From Ascochyta rabiei (taxonomy: Eukaryota > Ascomycota > Dothideomycetes > Pleosporales > Didymellaceae): DNA of 64,000 bases. Shown piece after piece: positions 33,255 to 44,356 of this stretch (position 1 is its first letter; each line of letters opens with the position of its first letter). The stretch lies in NCBI RefSeq assembly GCF_004011695.2, contig NC_082423.1, positions 558,001 through 622,000 of the forward strand, in the 5' to 3' direction. Under the pieces are notes generated by a model, which was not told the origin of the DNA, ran no database searches, and was given only the letters and a program-made list of their open reading frames with translations. The position numbers were made by a program, and so were the translations under genes.

Positions 33255-34378
33255 TACGACTGCAGTCTTGTGTTATAATAGCGCTGGTTTTTGGTTCGCT
33301 CCACGTAAGGGAGGGTGAATGTGTACAAGTGATTCTGGTAATGGTAGCAAAGCAGTCAATAGCTATGTGACCAACGTGCTGAGTTGTGAGCGTAGGATCT
33401 TGTTGGTGGGCGGTCAATTAAGGATCGATTCAGTGACGTTAAATACGTGAGTATGAAAAGACGATTAGAAATGCTGAAGAAGGCTATCTTGGTCATCCAA
33501 CCGAGTCAGCCACTCATCCATCAGGGACGACGCATTGCGGGGGAACGCGGCGATGATGCCATCGATCGTTATATCCGTCGTTGGTAATACCGCTTGATTT
33601 GCCAGCAACGACCATATGACAAAGATGGAGATTGCGTAACGGCTGTCTCTATGGTTTGCGTCTCGTTGTGATATTTGATTGGTAACACGCAGTACAGAAA
33701 GGACGGGCTGGGTAAAGTTGGAGAGCTAGAAACGACAACCTCGAAGGGATTGCGAACACTCGGAAGAAGTTCGGCGTTGCCAAACTTGGCGCTCGTCATC
33801 ACACCGTTGCCACTTGTGTCTATCCTCATTCTACAACCCATCTTTTAGAAATTACAGCCGATATCCACTGGAGTTGTTGGAGCCAATTATGCTTTGAGCC
33901 GCAACATGCTTGGCAATACTGAATGGTGGCAAGATTGTAAAAGTGGTAAACCAGCAACTGCGTCGCACAGCAACCGTGACTATGTTTTGGCGATTGTTCA
34001 CCAGATTTGGGCTTATTGACAAGGTGCACCGAGTAGACGCTTTTTGGATCCGTAGGGATGAATGTACTCCAAGTCCTTTACATCGTTTCTCGATTTCCTC
34101 AAGGGTTCGAAATCAGAGTTTGATTCGCATTGAGGGCTGAGTACATAGAATGGCTACGGCTTTTGACCATTGCGATAGTCTTTATGAGTAAAATTGCGCT
34201 CACAGTAGAAGTAAGGTTAAGATTTGTCCATCTCCCGTCGTCCCGTAACGATATCATGGCTCCGCCTTTACCGATGCGTCGTGAGGACGTCATGATAATG
34301 CTGTCCCTTGCTACGTCAACAACACCATCAGCTCACCCCATATAAGACGTACAACACAGAGCACACAGAACGAAGATT
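33255..34378. other. Divergent intergenic region
   Basis: 1.1 kb between the AsaB-like gene (minus) and the SDR gene (plus). No other feature is supported. A GGGTTCGAAATC B-box-like match near 34103 has no cloverleaf. Confidence 0.5.
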
Positions 34379-35426
34379 ATGCTTCGCCTTTTCTCACGAA
34401 CACTTCCTAGAGCTTCAAGCGTATTACGATCACAATTTCGACCCAGAAATACTTATAAATTCACAAGCAATATGGCTCCCGGTAAGGCAAACACAGATGA
34501 GCTTAAGAACACAAAGCTGTTCGATGTGTCGCACATCACAGCCATTGTTACGGGAGGCGGTACTGGTATCGGGCTCATGATAACTCAGGCGCTGGTCGCC
34601 AATGGCGCCAAGGTCTACATCACCAGCCGGCGTGAAGAGGTCTTGAAGAAGACCGAAGAGTTACACAACCATTCGAACGGCGAAATCATTCCCCTTGTAG
34701 GAGATGTTAGGCATGTGATCTGATTTCGGAGTCGACAAAAACGTGCTAACCTTGTGCAGCGACCCAGAGGACGTTAAGCGCCTGTACAAGGAGATTAGCG
34801 AGAAGGAGCCCCAGGGAATCCAGTTGTTGGTGAACAACGCTGGTATTGCACGCGACGACAACACCAAATTCTCCAGTGCTGGAGAGCCAAAGTGGGAAGA
34901 CGCTCAATCGGTGTCCGATCACTTCTTGAAGTCGCCTCCTGAGTCCTGGGCTGATACCTTCAAGACCAATGTTGGCAGTATTTTCTACATGTCGATGACC
35001 TTCTTACCTCTTCTCGCAAAGGGCGGAGAGAAGACCCCTGGCTACACTTCCTCGGTCATCAATGTTACCTCCATCTCGGGTGCCATGAAGGGTTCATCGT
35101 CAGGACAATTTGCATACGCCAGCTCCAAGGCCTCAGCAACGCATCTGTCGAAGATGCTCGCGACAACCTTTGTTAAGACCAAGGTTCGCGTTAACGTCAT
35201 CGCTCCTGGCGTGTTCCCGTCAGAGATGACCACCGGCTCTTCTGATGATGACAACAAGAGTGTCATTGAGGGTGGCATGTCCAACCCTGCCGGCAGGCCC
35301 GGCAAGGATTCTGACATGGCCGCCTCGGTCCTTATGCTGGCCGGTCCAGGTGGTGTCTTCTACAACGAGCAGATTCTATACCCTGATGGCGGCAACACCC
35401 TCGTCCAGCCAAGCTCAAAGACCTAA
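34379..35426 (+). CDS. Short-chain dehydrogenase/reductase with probable mitochondrial presequence
   Basis: Two exons, 34379-34710 and 34760-35426, giving 332 aa. The N-terminus MLRLFSRTLPRASSVLRSQF is Arg-rich, Ser-rich and without acids, like a mitochondrial targeting peptide; a second ATG (MAPGKANTDE) would give a cytosolic form. SDR features are TGGGTGIG (NAD(P)-binding), LLVNNAGIA, and the catalytic Ser in INVTSISG with YASSK (Tyr-x3-Lys). Substrate-loop text is VIAPGVFPSEMTTG. The intron (34711-34759) has a GC donor (AG|GCATGT), a GCTAAC branch and a GTGCAG acceptor. Only this GC donor keeps the frame and gives GDVSDPEDVKRL. The substrate is unknown. Confidence 0.93.
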
Positions 35427-36017
35427 ACGTCTTCATGCGGAGTTGCAATGTAACATAGAGCACGTCTTCATCGGACACAATGGATAATGGCCCTGTCACA
35501 CAACTATGCTTTAAATGTGAAGTTCCTCAGCAATGAACACCTGAGATTTTTTTTTGGAACAGTTTTGTTTTGGTAAAAAGTGAGCAGGTTGTCTATCAAT
35601 GCTCATCACTTCTGCTACTAATTGGCGGCGGCGAAACAACAGGAAGCACTCAGGGTGAGTTAATTTATCTGGCTGCAGTCTGGTCACACACGAGTAATGG
35701 CCTACAGATGGCTCCGAGATGTCAAAAGTGCGTCTAAAATCTGATGTTTCAGTCTTCTCATGTCGAGCGAAGATTGTTTTCCATATTCCGACGGCACGTG
35801 GCATCCTGCACCATCAATGGGGTGGCGTATGGTTGGTTTGCGGATCGATACGCATGTACCCCCCACTTCGTGCGCTTCCCAACACTTATTTGCAGAAACT
35901 TCATACCTGTAAAGTGAGTGACACTGCGGACCCAAGACATTGTTGAAAGATGGAAATTTGATATCATCACTATATATTATTATTTCTGTGGATGCTCGAA
36001 CAAGCAGATTAACTTCT

Positions 36018-36155
36018 GGCCTAATGGCCCAATGGCAAGGCGCTTGACTACGACTCGTTCAATAATCAAGAGATTCCAGGTTGTAAGTAACTCCACCGCC
36101 CACGGTGCCCAAAGTTCAATTCCTAACAATGCCTCAGCGACCCCTGGTTAGGTCA
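36018..36155 (+). tRNA. tRNA-Arg(ACG) with an anticodon-loop intron and a spliceosomal-type intron in the T-loop
   Basis: The acceptor stem GGCCTAA (36018-36024) pairs with TTAGGTC (36148-36154), with one G.T pair. The D arm is GCC-CAATGGCAA-GGC (36027-36041), and the A box TGGCCCAATGG starts at 36025. The anticodon stem CTTGA/TCAAG (36043-36047, 36066-36070) carries ACG at 36050-36052. An 11-nt intron (36054-36064) sits at the usual position after base 37. The variable loop is AGATT. The T stem CCAGG (36076-36080) pairs with CCTGG (36143-36147), but the T-loop TTCGACC is split between T55 and C56 by 55 nt (36083-36137) running from GTAAGT to CTCAG. Without both inserts the tRNA is 72 nt with discriminator A. 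It reads CGU (and other CGN as inosine) codons. A T5 terminator follows. Confidence 0.85.
36083..36137 (+). other. 55-nt mRNA-type intron-like insert in the tRNA T-loop
   Basis: It starts GTAAGTAACT and ends AATGCCTCAG. A CTAAC branch-site match lies at 36123-36127, with its A 11 nt from the 3' G. Size and signals match the mRNA introns of neighbouring genes (49-59 nt, GTAAGT, CTAAC). It contains a perfect hairpin CACCG-CCCA-CGGTG (36094-36107) and a B-box-like GTTCAATTCC (36114-36123). Exact removal restores TTCGACC, so the boundaries are fixed by tRNA structure as well as by splice rules. Confidence 0.8.
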
Positions 36156-36167
36156 TGATAAGACATA

Positions 36168-36172
36168 TTTTT
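36168..36172 (+). terminator. Pol III T5 terminator
   Basis: Five T residues begin 13 nt after the discriminator base of the tRNA-Arg gene, a normal distance for Pol III termination. Confidence 0.75.
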
Positions 36173-38573
36173 GCGCCCGGACCTGCTGCACAGGGCTGTT
36201 TTTTTTTGACGGCACGCATCTTCTCGCCCTAACCATAGGCAATGCTCCTTGATGGACGCCCGTGTCTATCGCTTGATGCAACAGCACTGTTCTTTGCTAG
36301 AACCATTAGATTTCCAGGCGACTTCATGGTTTAGGTAAGCACAACCTTTCTGTTGCTATGTGATTTCGATCTTTGGGGTACTGGTTGAGGTTGTGTCGCG
36401 TACGGGTCTAAACAAAACGATATCCTTTGCAGAGATAATGCCTAGAGACCTCCAGCAGTGTTTTGACAAATGGTGGTGGAGCCCACATCGTGTCACACCA
36501 GTAACAGTAGCATTTTCGTGCAGGGGGCTAGCTCTTGTTCTTTCTGCAGGCTATGCAATGCACGACCACTAATCAAGCCATTGGTCGACTACGCCGGCAA
36601 AGCTCAGGTTTTCCTTCCAGCTCCGGCACTGCTTGGAGCACCTGTGCACCTGATCAGCTCTCAAGTCACCCGCTTACATTTTGCTCACGACAGGCAGTCT
36701 TGACACTGTGACATCATTCGTGAATTGTGCCACTAACGCCGATCGATATTGTTGTTATTTATGCTATACTTCGATTGACATTATACGAGACCGCTTCTGC
36801 AAACATCAGGAGCAGGTCACAAGCTCCTGTACTGGTGATACCGGAATGAAAGTATCTCTTTCTAAGCTGTCAGACCTCTGCGGTGCGCTTTGTGCACACA
36901 AACTGAATCCTCATTTGCGCGCCTGCAATGTCCGATTGTAGTACGGCGTCAACAGTGCAACAATCAGCGCGCCTACGACGGCACCCTACAGTTGGATCAA
37001 TTCACAACGGATGTCGAACTAACTTCCACCTATCGAATTATCCGGGGAAGTGATTGGAGTTCCCCGCTGGGCCTATCGATACAAGTGCCTGGTCCATGGA
37101 AGGCAGTTTAGCATACTGCTGGACACAAATCCAACTTTCGGTATTTGAGCCCGTGAGTGATTCGCTGCGGGAAACAGCAACAAAAAAGTCGTTGATTGTT
37201 TGGGTTTCAGTGCCGACGAATCACCTGCTAAAGAGTATGTCATATATGCCGTCAGAGGGGGACGTTTCTCATGCAGGGGATTACAAAAGTGTGAAAAATC
37301 TGACTCTGGCATTACGATCGGAGATCATATGATCCACTAACGGTTGCCACGCGTTGCTGGCTTTGCCTGTTATGCAGGGGACCGATGTCAAGTTGCTCTG
37401 TTGTGGATCATCGTGTGCACCTCATTCACGTTGGGCCGATCTGCACCTCCATCCCTAGAAGGCCGCTCCCACAATGTGCGCTACCAGTCTTTCAAGAAAG
37501 CTCTGCTTCTCTCGCCATGGATGAAAATCTGCAGTGCGTTGGGCCTGAGTGCCACTCTATCGGGCCAGCTTGTGTGATTGTTTTGCTCCAGGACGTCACG
37601 GTAACAACAACGGGTCTCTTTTCCCAAAGTTTCTGGTCGAGATGCCGATAACCTCCTGGTCTCCTCGAGAAGCATTGGTGCTTTGTATCCTGTTCAAGTG
37701 AGCTGAGCTCCGTTTAGGTCATACCATGCAGACACACAACATTGGGTTACGACCTCGAATGCCCAACTAGTGCATGCGAAAGTCCGCAGTATACAGTAAA
37801 ACTGCGTATATGGGGACCTTGTCTTGTAGTCGACACTCATATCACAACCTGCCCTTCATATCACTACCTGAGCAAGGCTACTCGCTATCAGTATCTTATC
37901 CATTCGATATAATTTTTATCAACGTCGACATGTCGTTCTGTTATCACAGTACTTCGATATCAACTTTGTCAAGTAAAACACCACCTCCATGCTACCTTTA
38001 CCATCCGCGCGCACTCAAGATCAGTACATGTACTGGCTGTGGAGGAAACCCGTACGTTGAAACTTGACAGTAGTGTTGCTAGGATAGCAAAGGCTGATGC
38101 CAAATCAGTGACCCACAAGTTGCATGTGATACTTGTTCAGGGTCAGGGGTGGTCCTCGAGAGGTGCATCGCTTGTGAAACATACCGTCACATAGTCCTTG
38201 TTGAGCGAGGATTGGCTAAACCTTGATGGGCCCACAAAAGTGGACAGCTCTACGTGCTTGCAGATTTGGAAGCGCTCTACTTTCTAACTCTCACGCCGAG
38301 CTAGTAGGCGTTGTCATAGAACAAAAGACATACGTGTAGAGAAGATTATGTCTTCCGTTTCGCAGCATGATTCAAATTTAAAGCAAACTCCTCATACCAC
38401 AATTCTGACTTAATGAAGTTCTTGCTGATAACTAGTACAGTTAATGCTTGCACTACGAATCTTAATTACACCATTACAACGTTGTACCGACATCCTAGCA
38501 AGTACTTGAAGAAATCCAATTCTCGAACGCCTGCGTCCAAACTATGACATACCTCGCACAGTGTCCTAGTAGG

Positions 38574-39281
38574 TCAAGGTACGTATGGAGGAGGCGGGCT
38601 ACGCTCGCCCAACTGTGTCGATGCTTCCGTCGGTGCATAAGCCGAATATCGGTGTACTCCATGCTCATACGTCTCCCAGTTGTCATCGACTGTATACATC
38701 CCTCCCTCTCCAGCTTCTGTTGCCATGGCATAGCTAATCGGAGGTGACGTTGGCGTTGCGCCAAACGCAGGGGACGAAGCGGAGAAGGTAGAGTTGCCAT
38801 ACGGCGACTGCTGTATAGGCGACAGATCGGTCGCATTGCATCGAGGCGGTGAACTCGGTTCCACAAGATTCGAAGGTCGATATCCATTGGCGATAGGCAT
38901 GCGCGAAAGCGTTGCCATAGAATCAGCACGCTGGAGGCTCGGCTGCACAATGATCTCTGGTTTGCGCTGCGGCACAGGTCGACGCGGTATGGTGAATGAC
39001 TGAGCATGGCTTGGTTTCGGCCTCAGCTGAGGCCGAGGCTGGGCCTGGCATCGTGGTCGAAGAGCCATTGGAGCATGACAAGCGTACTTCTGCGGTGGAG
39101 CAACATGCTCTTGTGGTGGGAACTGTGGCTGAAGTGGATAGCTGGATGGTCTGTTACTTGGAAACGTGTTGTTTCGCCGTGTTTGAGCCTCCTCTTCTAG
39201 CCTTCTCTTTTCGTTCTTGTTCTTGTAGTATTTATGGGCGAAGTAACCGCCGGCTACTATCTCCAGACCACCGAAGATCAT
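38574..39281 (-). CDS. Hypothetical protein with N-terminal hydrophobic segment and Pro-rich body
   Basis: A single exon of 235 aa from the ATG at 39281. The N-terminus MIFGGLEIVAGGYFAHKYYK could be a short membrane anchor. It is followed by a basic coiled segment (NKNEKRRLEEEAQTRR) and a long Pro/Gln/Ser-rich disordered region (SYPLQPQFPPQEHVAPPQKY). The C-terminus ERSPPPPYVP contains a PPxY WW-domain ligand motif, suggesting recruitment of a Rsp5-type ubiquitin ligase. I do not recognise a named family. The motif is seen; its role is inference. Confidence 0.7.
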   Translation of the reverse strand: MIFGGLEIVAGGYFAHKYYKNKNEKRRLEEEAQTRRNNTFPSNRPSSYPLQPQFPPQEHVAPPQKYACHAPMALRPRCQAQPRPQLRPKPSHAQSFTIPRRPVPQRKPEIIVQPSLQRADSMATLSRMPIANGYRPSNLVEPSSPPRCNATDLSPIQQSPYGNSTFSASSPAFGATPTSPPISYAMATEAGEGGMYTVDDNWETYEHGVHRYSAYAPTEASTQLGERSPPPPYVP

Positions 39282-39908
39282 GATGTCACACCAGTCTCTG
39301 TGATGAAAGCAGCGGTAAGATAGGATTCTAGGGTGGGTTGTATGTTGTGCGTTGGAAGCTTGCGAGCGCAAGTGCGAAGAAGGCTGAGGCAGTCATAGAG
39401 AAAATGTGCTCAGCCTCTCTTGTCAAACATGTGAGGGAAGAGCTACTGGAGCCGGTTGGCCCGAGGTGGTGGCGGAGTCGCAAAATCGCGCATAGCCAAT
39501 ACTCTGACGGCCAATCAGTACTTAGCAGCGATTTCGCCAGACGCACCAATCTCGTTGGATCAATTCATCGCACACATGTGGTTATACATCGTGTCTGTCT
39601 TCGTAGAGATTATTTAGTCCCCAAATGCAAGGTAAATGGCAGCTCAGATAGCAGAGTTCTATACGCAGAACTTGCTGATCGATACAACGCGATGTATCTG
39701 TTATCAACTGTTATCAAAACCTCAGCCATGCAATTAGTTCAACGCCGCTTTTTGCTGCAAGTCTGGTTGTACTCAACGACACGAAAACAGACACGGAATA
39801 TGATTACGGAATACACACTAGTCATATTGCTACGGAACGATCAAGATTTGTTCAACCTTCTCACCAAGTTGTGGAGACTAATATGCTACCACACCAGAAA
39901 CGACACCC
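39282..39908. other. Intergenic region
   Basis: This lies between two minus-strand genes. A plus-strand frame across 39338-39946 lacks any recognisable protein sign. Confidence 0.5.
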
Positions 39909-41145
39909 TTACGCACCGCCAGAAGAGTGTTCGGGAGACCCGTTGATCTTCTCCTGTCCACTACCAGCAATACTTGGTCGACGTCCCCTTTCCATTTCCC
40001 CGTACACGATCGAAGCAAGGTAAGCAACTCCCATAACTCCGGCGACTACACTATATGCAACGACGTATCGTGTCTCAACTCCCCCCAGCTCCAACCCAAG
40101 TCCGCCATTAATCATGCCTAGAACGATCGCAATGCGTCCTGTCCAAATGTGACCGTGAGAGACAACACTACGCTGTCCTGTACGCAAGAACTGTCGGTGA
40201 TGAAGCCAACCGCCCAGTGGCTGGAAGACCATCAATGCGACCAACACAATGCCGATGATGGGATGTGCTTCAGTCATGTAGTCGCCAGTGACACCGTAGT
40301 AGAGACCAAGAGCGAAAGCGGTGATGTAAATGAGCCAGGAGAAAATCTGGATAGCAATGTGGACCTTGAGGACGTTGTCAAATCTGCCCAGGCGCATAAT
40401 GATCGCTCCGACAGGGAAAAAGACAAGAAAGGCGAGCGAGGCGAGGATACCATGGGTGAGGATGATGTTTCTGCGTGTAGCACGAGAGCTACTTCCAGGC
40501 GTTGAAACGGAAACAACTGTGTCCGAAGCTGCAAAAGGGTTTGTGCTCACACCACCAACTGCATTGGAGAATGCCCAAGTGAAGGCACCGTAATCGTCGT
40601 GCGGCACAATTTGAGCCTGAACATCAGTAGTGTCCATTGGGTTTCCTGCTCGTCGTGCATGAATCCACTGGCCGCTCTGTGCGCCAAAGTTTACGCTTCC
40701 ACTTCGCGCACAGTTGCCACACCGAAAGTTTGCAGTCATGGTACCATTCTCGACACCAGATCCGCTGAGCAGCTCAACATCAAGGTCTCCGTCATATTGA
40801 GGTTGTTCTTGTCTTTCTGAATGGCGTGGGGACAACGTGACATTCCCATTGCCATCAGTGTACATGATGAACATGTCTGAGTTTGTCATGCTTGATCCGA
40901 TACCCAGAGCAATCCAGCTATATGTTGTTGGCCCGCTGAGCGACAGGAAGATGTTACCATCACCACTTTGGGCCGTCACTGTTGGAATGTTCAGCTTGTA
41001 ACAGATGTCGTCTGTACAGGTCTGGGCTATTTGCGTCTGCGCAAGAGCACCTATGGGTTCTTTAGTTTTAAGCGTAGTTGTCTTGTTTATAAAACATACC
41101 AAGGCTCAGGCTACCGAGCAATGCTGTTGTAAGGTGTAAACGCAT
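39909..41145 (-). CDS. DOMON (CDH-type cytochrome) plus cytochrome b561 membrane protein
   Basis: Two exons, 41145-41100 and 41050-39909, giving 395 aa. The intron (41099-41051) starts GTATGT and ends CATAG. A signal peptide (MRLHLTTALLGSLSLGALA) leads into an extracellular DOMON domain like the heme-b domain of cellobiose dehydrogenase: YSWIALGIGSSMTNSDMFIM supplies a candidate Met ligand and GQWIHARRAG the His. After a Ser/Thr linker comes a cytochrome b561 core with helices and His residues in NIILTHGILASLAF, LKVHIAIQIFSWL, EAHPIIGIVLVAL and VVSHGHIWTGRI. The C-terminus is a short Gly/Ser tail. Such fusions move electrons across the plasma membrane, for example for ferric reduction or to serve extracellular redox enzymes. 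The natural acceptor is unknown. Confidence 0.93.
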
Positions 41146-42424
41146 GCTGATAATGTATTCGCTGTGGGGCTCTAGGCAGACGAAGCTAGGTGTAGGCGCA
41201 GGTATATGTGCTGATCGGGAAGAATTGGTCTTTCCTTATGGCATACAATTGTTGGTGCATGAGCAAGCTATATAACCTGAAGACGGGCTTACACTCGGCG
41301 CAACAATAGGGCATTGCCCATGCTCAATCCCATCCATGATGGGGCTGTGCCTGTCGGCCATGTCCAGACGCGGAGTGTTGAATTACAAGGTTGGGTACTT
41401 TACCAACTACCCTTGGTACACTACGGGAGTGACCATTGTCGAAAAGCAACCCAACTATCCCTCATCCAAACTGAACAGCACTGACTTCTTTTAACGGTTC
41501 TGGTACCGCTTCTCGCATGGAACTCGAGAGATTACTCGCTTTGTATCACGTCGAAATTCCCGTTTGCGGCGCCAATTAGGCAACGCAGCCAGGCCAGCAA
41601 ACGTTTCGAAAGCGGAGACCTCGGCGCTCCTCAAAGTAAGATAAGCAGAAACTGCGAAGTAATTGGTCTCTCTCGATTGTTCTAGGGATGGATACAGTTG
41701 GTGACAGGTTTCGCGGATCCAGAACGGCGGCGTGGCACTCGGCTTTGCGTACGTGTTTGGGCTCTGTGCGCGTGGACATATGACTTCACTATTTGACATT
41801 GTACGTATCGCATTGATGAGGCCTGGATGATCCGCAGCTCTACATCTGGTTTCTTTGGGGATAATGCTTTGGTTGTCAATGGGCCGATGAGAAGTGGTGG
41901 AGCGGGGAAGAAGTTCCAAAACTTGCAATCTCCGCCTACTGGTTACAAACACCTCATTACCCTCGGCCGTTCTCTCTACGCTTTCGGGCCTTTAGCCGGG
42001 ATATGCACGTGGCTAAGCTCGTAAACACGTGAAGTCATTCTCGTTCGAGTTCCTCAAGAGTAATTTGAAAGTCGATGAGATCGCGGTTCGAGGGAGAAAA
42101 TACGTGCCAACCCAGGCTTCGAGCAGTTTACCGGCATTGCTTAGTATAGCAGCCAAGGGGCCTCAAAATATGTGTTGAGTCTAGACGCATATAAAAGACA
42201 TCAGCATGAAGAACGCGTGGAGCGTAGAGTAGACGAAAGTAACGATGTTGCCGACAAAAGAACGGCATTGAAAGCTGACGTAATATTCGCTACCACGTTC
42301 CCCGCCATCTCCACTTGCATCGTGACATGAGCTTCAGAATCACATTGTTAGCAATCCAGTCGTTCAATCCTTGCAATCATCCTCAGGAGGAAAGACTGAT
42401 TTGAAGATCTACCAACAAAGCCGA
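41146..42424. other. Divergent intergenic region
   Basis: 1.3 kb between the DOMON-b561 gene (minus) and the FAH fusion gene (plus). A 102-codon minus-strand ORF at 41491-41799 starts with ATG but shows no recognisable features, so I do not call it. Confidence 0.5.
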
Positions 42425-44283
42425 ATGGCAGCAAGGATGTCATCGAAAGACTCCACAGAAGCACCAGCAACGCTTACAAACTATATCGCCTATTATGATC
42501 TCCAAACTCGACAAGAAAGAATCGGCCACTACAACTTATCCGAAAAGTCTATCCAACCCCTAGATTTCAAATCTGGCACTCCAATCTCCAACCTTTACCA
42601 AGTCATCGAAGCCGGCGAGTTCAACATCACCAGCTCTGGTTCATCTATAGACTCGTCAAAAGTCCGAAAATTGCCTCCCTTGGCCGCTCGAGATGTTCTT
42701 TGTGTGGGCAAAAACTACTTCGACCACGCCAAGGAGTTCAATTCCTCGGGCTTCGATAGCTCGGACAAAGTGGACGTCCCTTCCCACCCCGTCATCTTCA
42801 CTAAGCGCTACACGTCGATCATCGCAGATGGTGAGGAGATATATCCGCACCCGGAGTTCACGTCTACTGTAGACTATGAAGGTGAAATTGGTGTCATCAT
42901 CGGGAAGTCTGGATTCAAGATAGCCGAAAAGGATGCGATGAGCCACGTCTGGGGTTACACCATCATCAATGACATGACAGCGCGTGAGAGACAGAGAGAT
43001 CATAAGCAGTTCTATATCGGGAAGAGCCCCGATACTTTTTGCCCTATGGTACGCCATCTCTTGCCCTGCAGCTTTTTCGAGTATTGACAGACGTCCAGGG
43101 TCCGATCGCAGTCCCAGCATCCCAACTAGACAAAGTACTCCGCGTACAAACCCATGTCAACGGCGACCTTAGACAGGACGCTACGACGGAGGATCTGATT
43201 TTCTCAATTCCATACCTTATCAAAACGATGTCGGAAGGCCAAACTTTGATGCCAGGTGACGTACTCGCAACAGGCACACCCGCAGGCGTAGGCCTTGGCC
43301 TCAAGCCCCCCGTCTACCTGCATCCTGGCGATACGGTTGCCATCTCGGTGTCTGGTCTCGGAACGCTTACGAACCGTATTGCGGACCCGAATGCAGCGAA
43401 TGTTGCAGCTACCAAGACCCCAAAGTCGAGTTTGGCGTACAATAATGCCCACTTGCCTACATTCCAACTGACGACTGTCAACAAAAAGCCGCTGTACTAC
43501 ACTTCCTATGGTCCGGAATCAGGAAGTCAGATAGTTTTTGTCCACGGCCTAGGCGGTACCCACGCCTCCTTCCACCCACTCATTCACTCCCTCGGTCTGA
43601 CCTACACACACGCGTGCCACTTGTTCGATCTCGAAGGCCACGGTGCTTCACCAACTCATCCCCTCAGCGTAATCAGCATCGAATCGCTTGCCACCGATCT
43701 GCGTGGTGTGTTCTCCCACGCAAACATCAACGAAGAAGAGGGAGCGACAATAGTAGCGCACAGCATGGGTTGTCTCGTTGCCCTTGAGTTTGCGATAAAG
43801 TACCCGGAGAAGGTAAAGCAACTGATCCTCTTAGGACCTCCGGCGCTCCCGTTTCCATCAGAAGGCGTCGAGGCGCTGCGTTTGAGGGCGGATCTTGTGA
43901 GGAGAGAAGGTATGCTGGGTATTGCTGATAGAATCAGCCAGAGTGGAACGAGTTCGAGGACGCAGGCGCGCAGCCAGATTGCGGTGGCGGCTGTGAGGCT
44001 GAGTCTGGCTGGGCAGGACCAGGAAGGATATGCGAAGGCTTGTGCGGCGCTGGCGGGTGCTGAGGTCCCGCGATGGGAGCAAGTGCAAGCCCAAGTTTTG
44101 ATTGTTACGGGAAGCGAGGACGGTGTTGCGCCTGTGGATGCGTGCAAAGACATGACGAGTAAGCTTAAAGTGAGAGCTGATTTGGAGATATTGCAGGGTG
44201 TAGGTCATTGGAGTGTGTTCGAGGACGTGGAGGGCGTGGGTAGGGTGGTTGAGAGGGTTCTGGGTAGAGGGAGTGTTGCGTAG
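42425..44283 (+). CDS. FAH-domain hydrolase fused to an alpha/beta hydrolase
   Basis: Two exons, 42425-43048 and 43099-44283, giving 602 aa. The intron (43049-43098) joins PDTFCPM to GPIAVPASQL; using the CCAG acceptor keeps the FAH consensus. Residues about 1-301 are a fumarylacetoacetase-family domain: VLCVGKNYFDHAKEF, the metal-binding DYEGEIGVIIGK, INDMTARERQ, and the C-terminal GDVLATGTPAGVGLGLKPP. Residues about 328-602 are an alpha/beta hydrolase: QIVFVHGLGGTHASF (oxyanion), a nucleophile near Ser430 in VAHSMGCLVAL, an acid in VTGSEDGVAP and His in GVGHWS. FAH enzymes cleave acylpyruvates or oxaloacetate-like C-C bonds; the partner resembles enol-lactonases. One chain could thus do two successive steps in ring or lactone catabolism. 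Fusion is seen, pathway inferred. Confidence 0.92.
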
Positions 44284-44356
44284 AAGCACAAGCACGTTCT
44301 GAAGTCGTTTCGTATTGAAAGCTTGATTTGGACTGTAACAAAGATGCAAGCAAGCC

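Larger units (their letters stand above)
35427..38573. other. 3.1-kb stretch without protein genes, containing one tRNA gene
   Basis: Only the tRNA-Arg gene at 36018-36155 is supported. The remainder has short random frames, a T8 run near 36199, and no repeat or transposon structure I can recognise by eye. Confidence 0.55.

Noticed and set aside
41491..41799. 102-codon minus-strand ATG frame
   Set aside because: Basic, low-order composition, no motif, and the opposite strand is equally open. It lies in a divergent promoter region.
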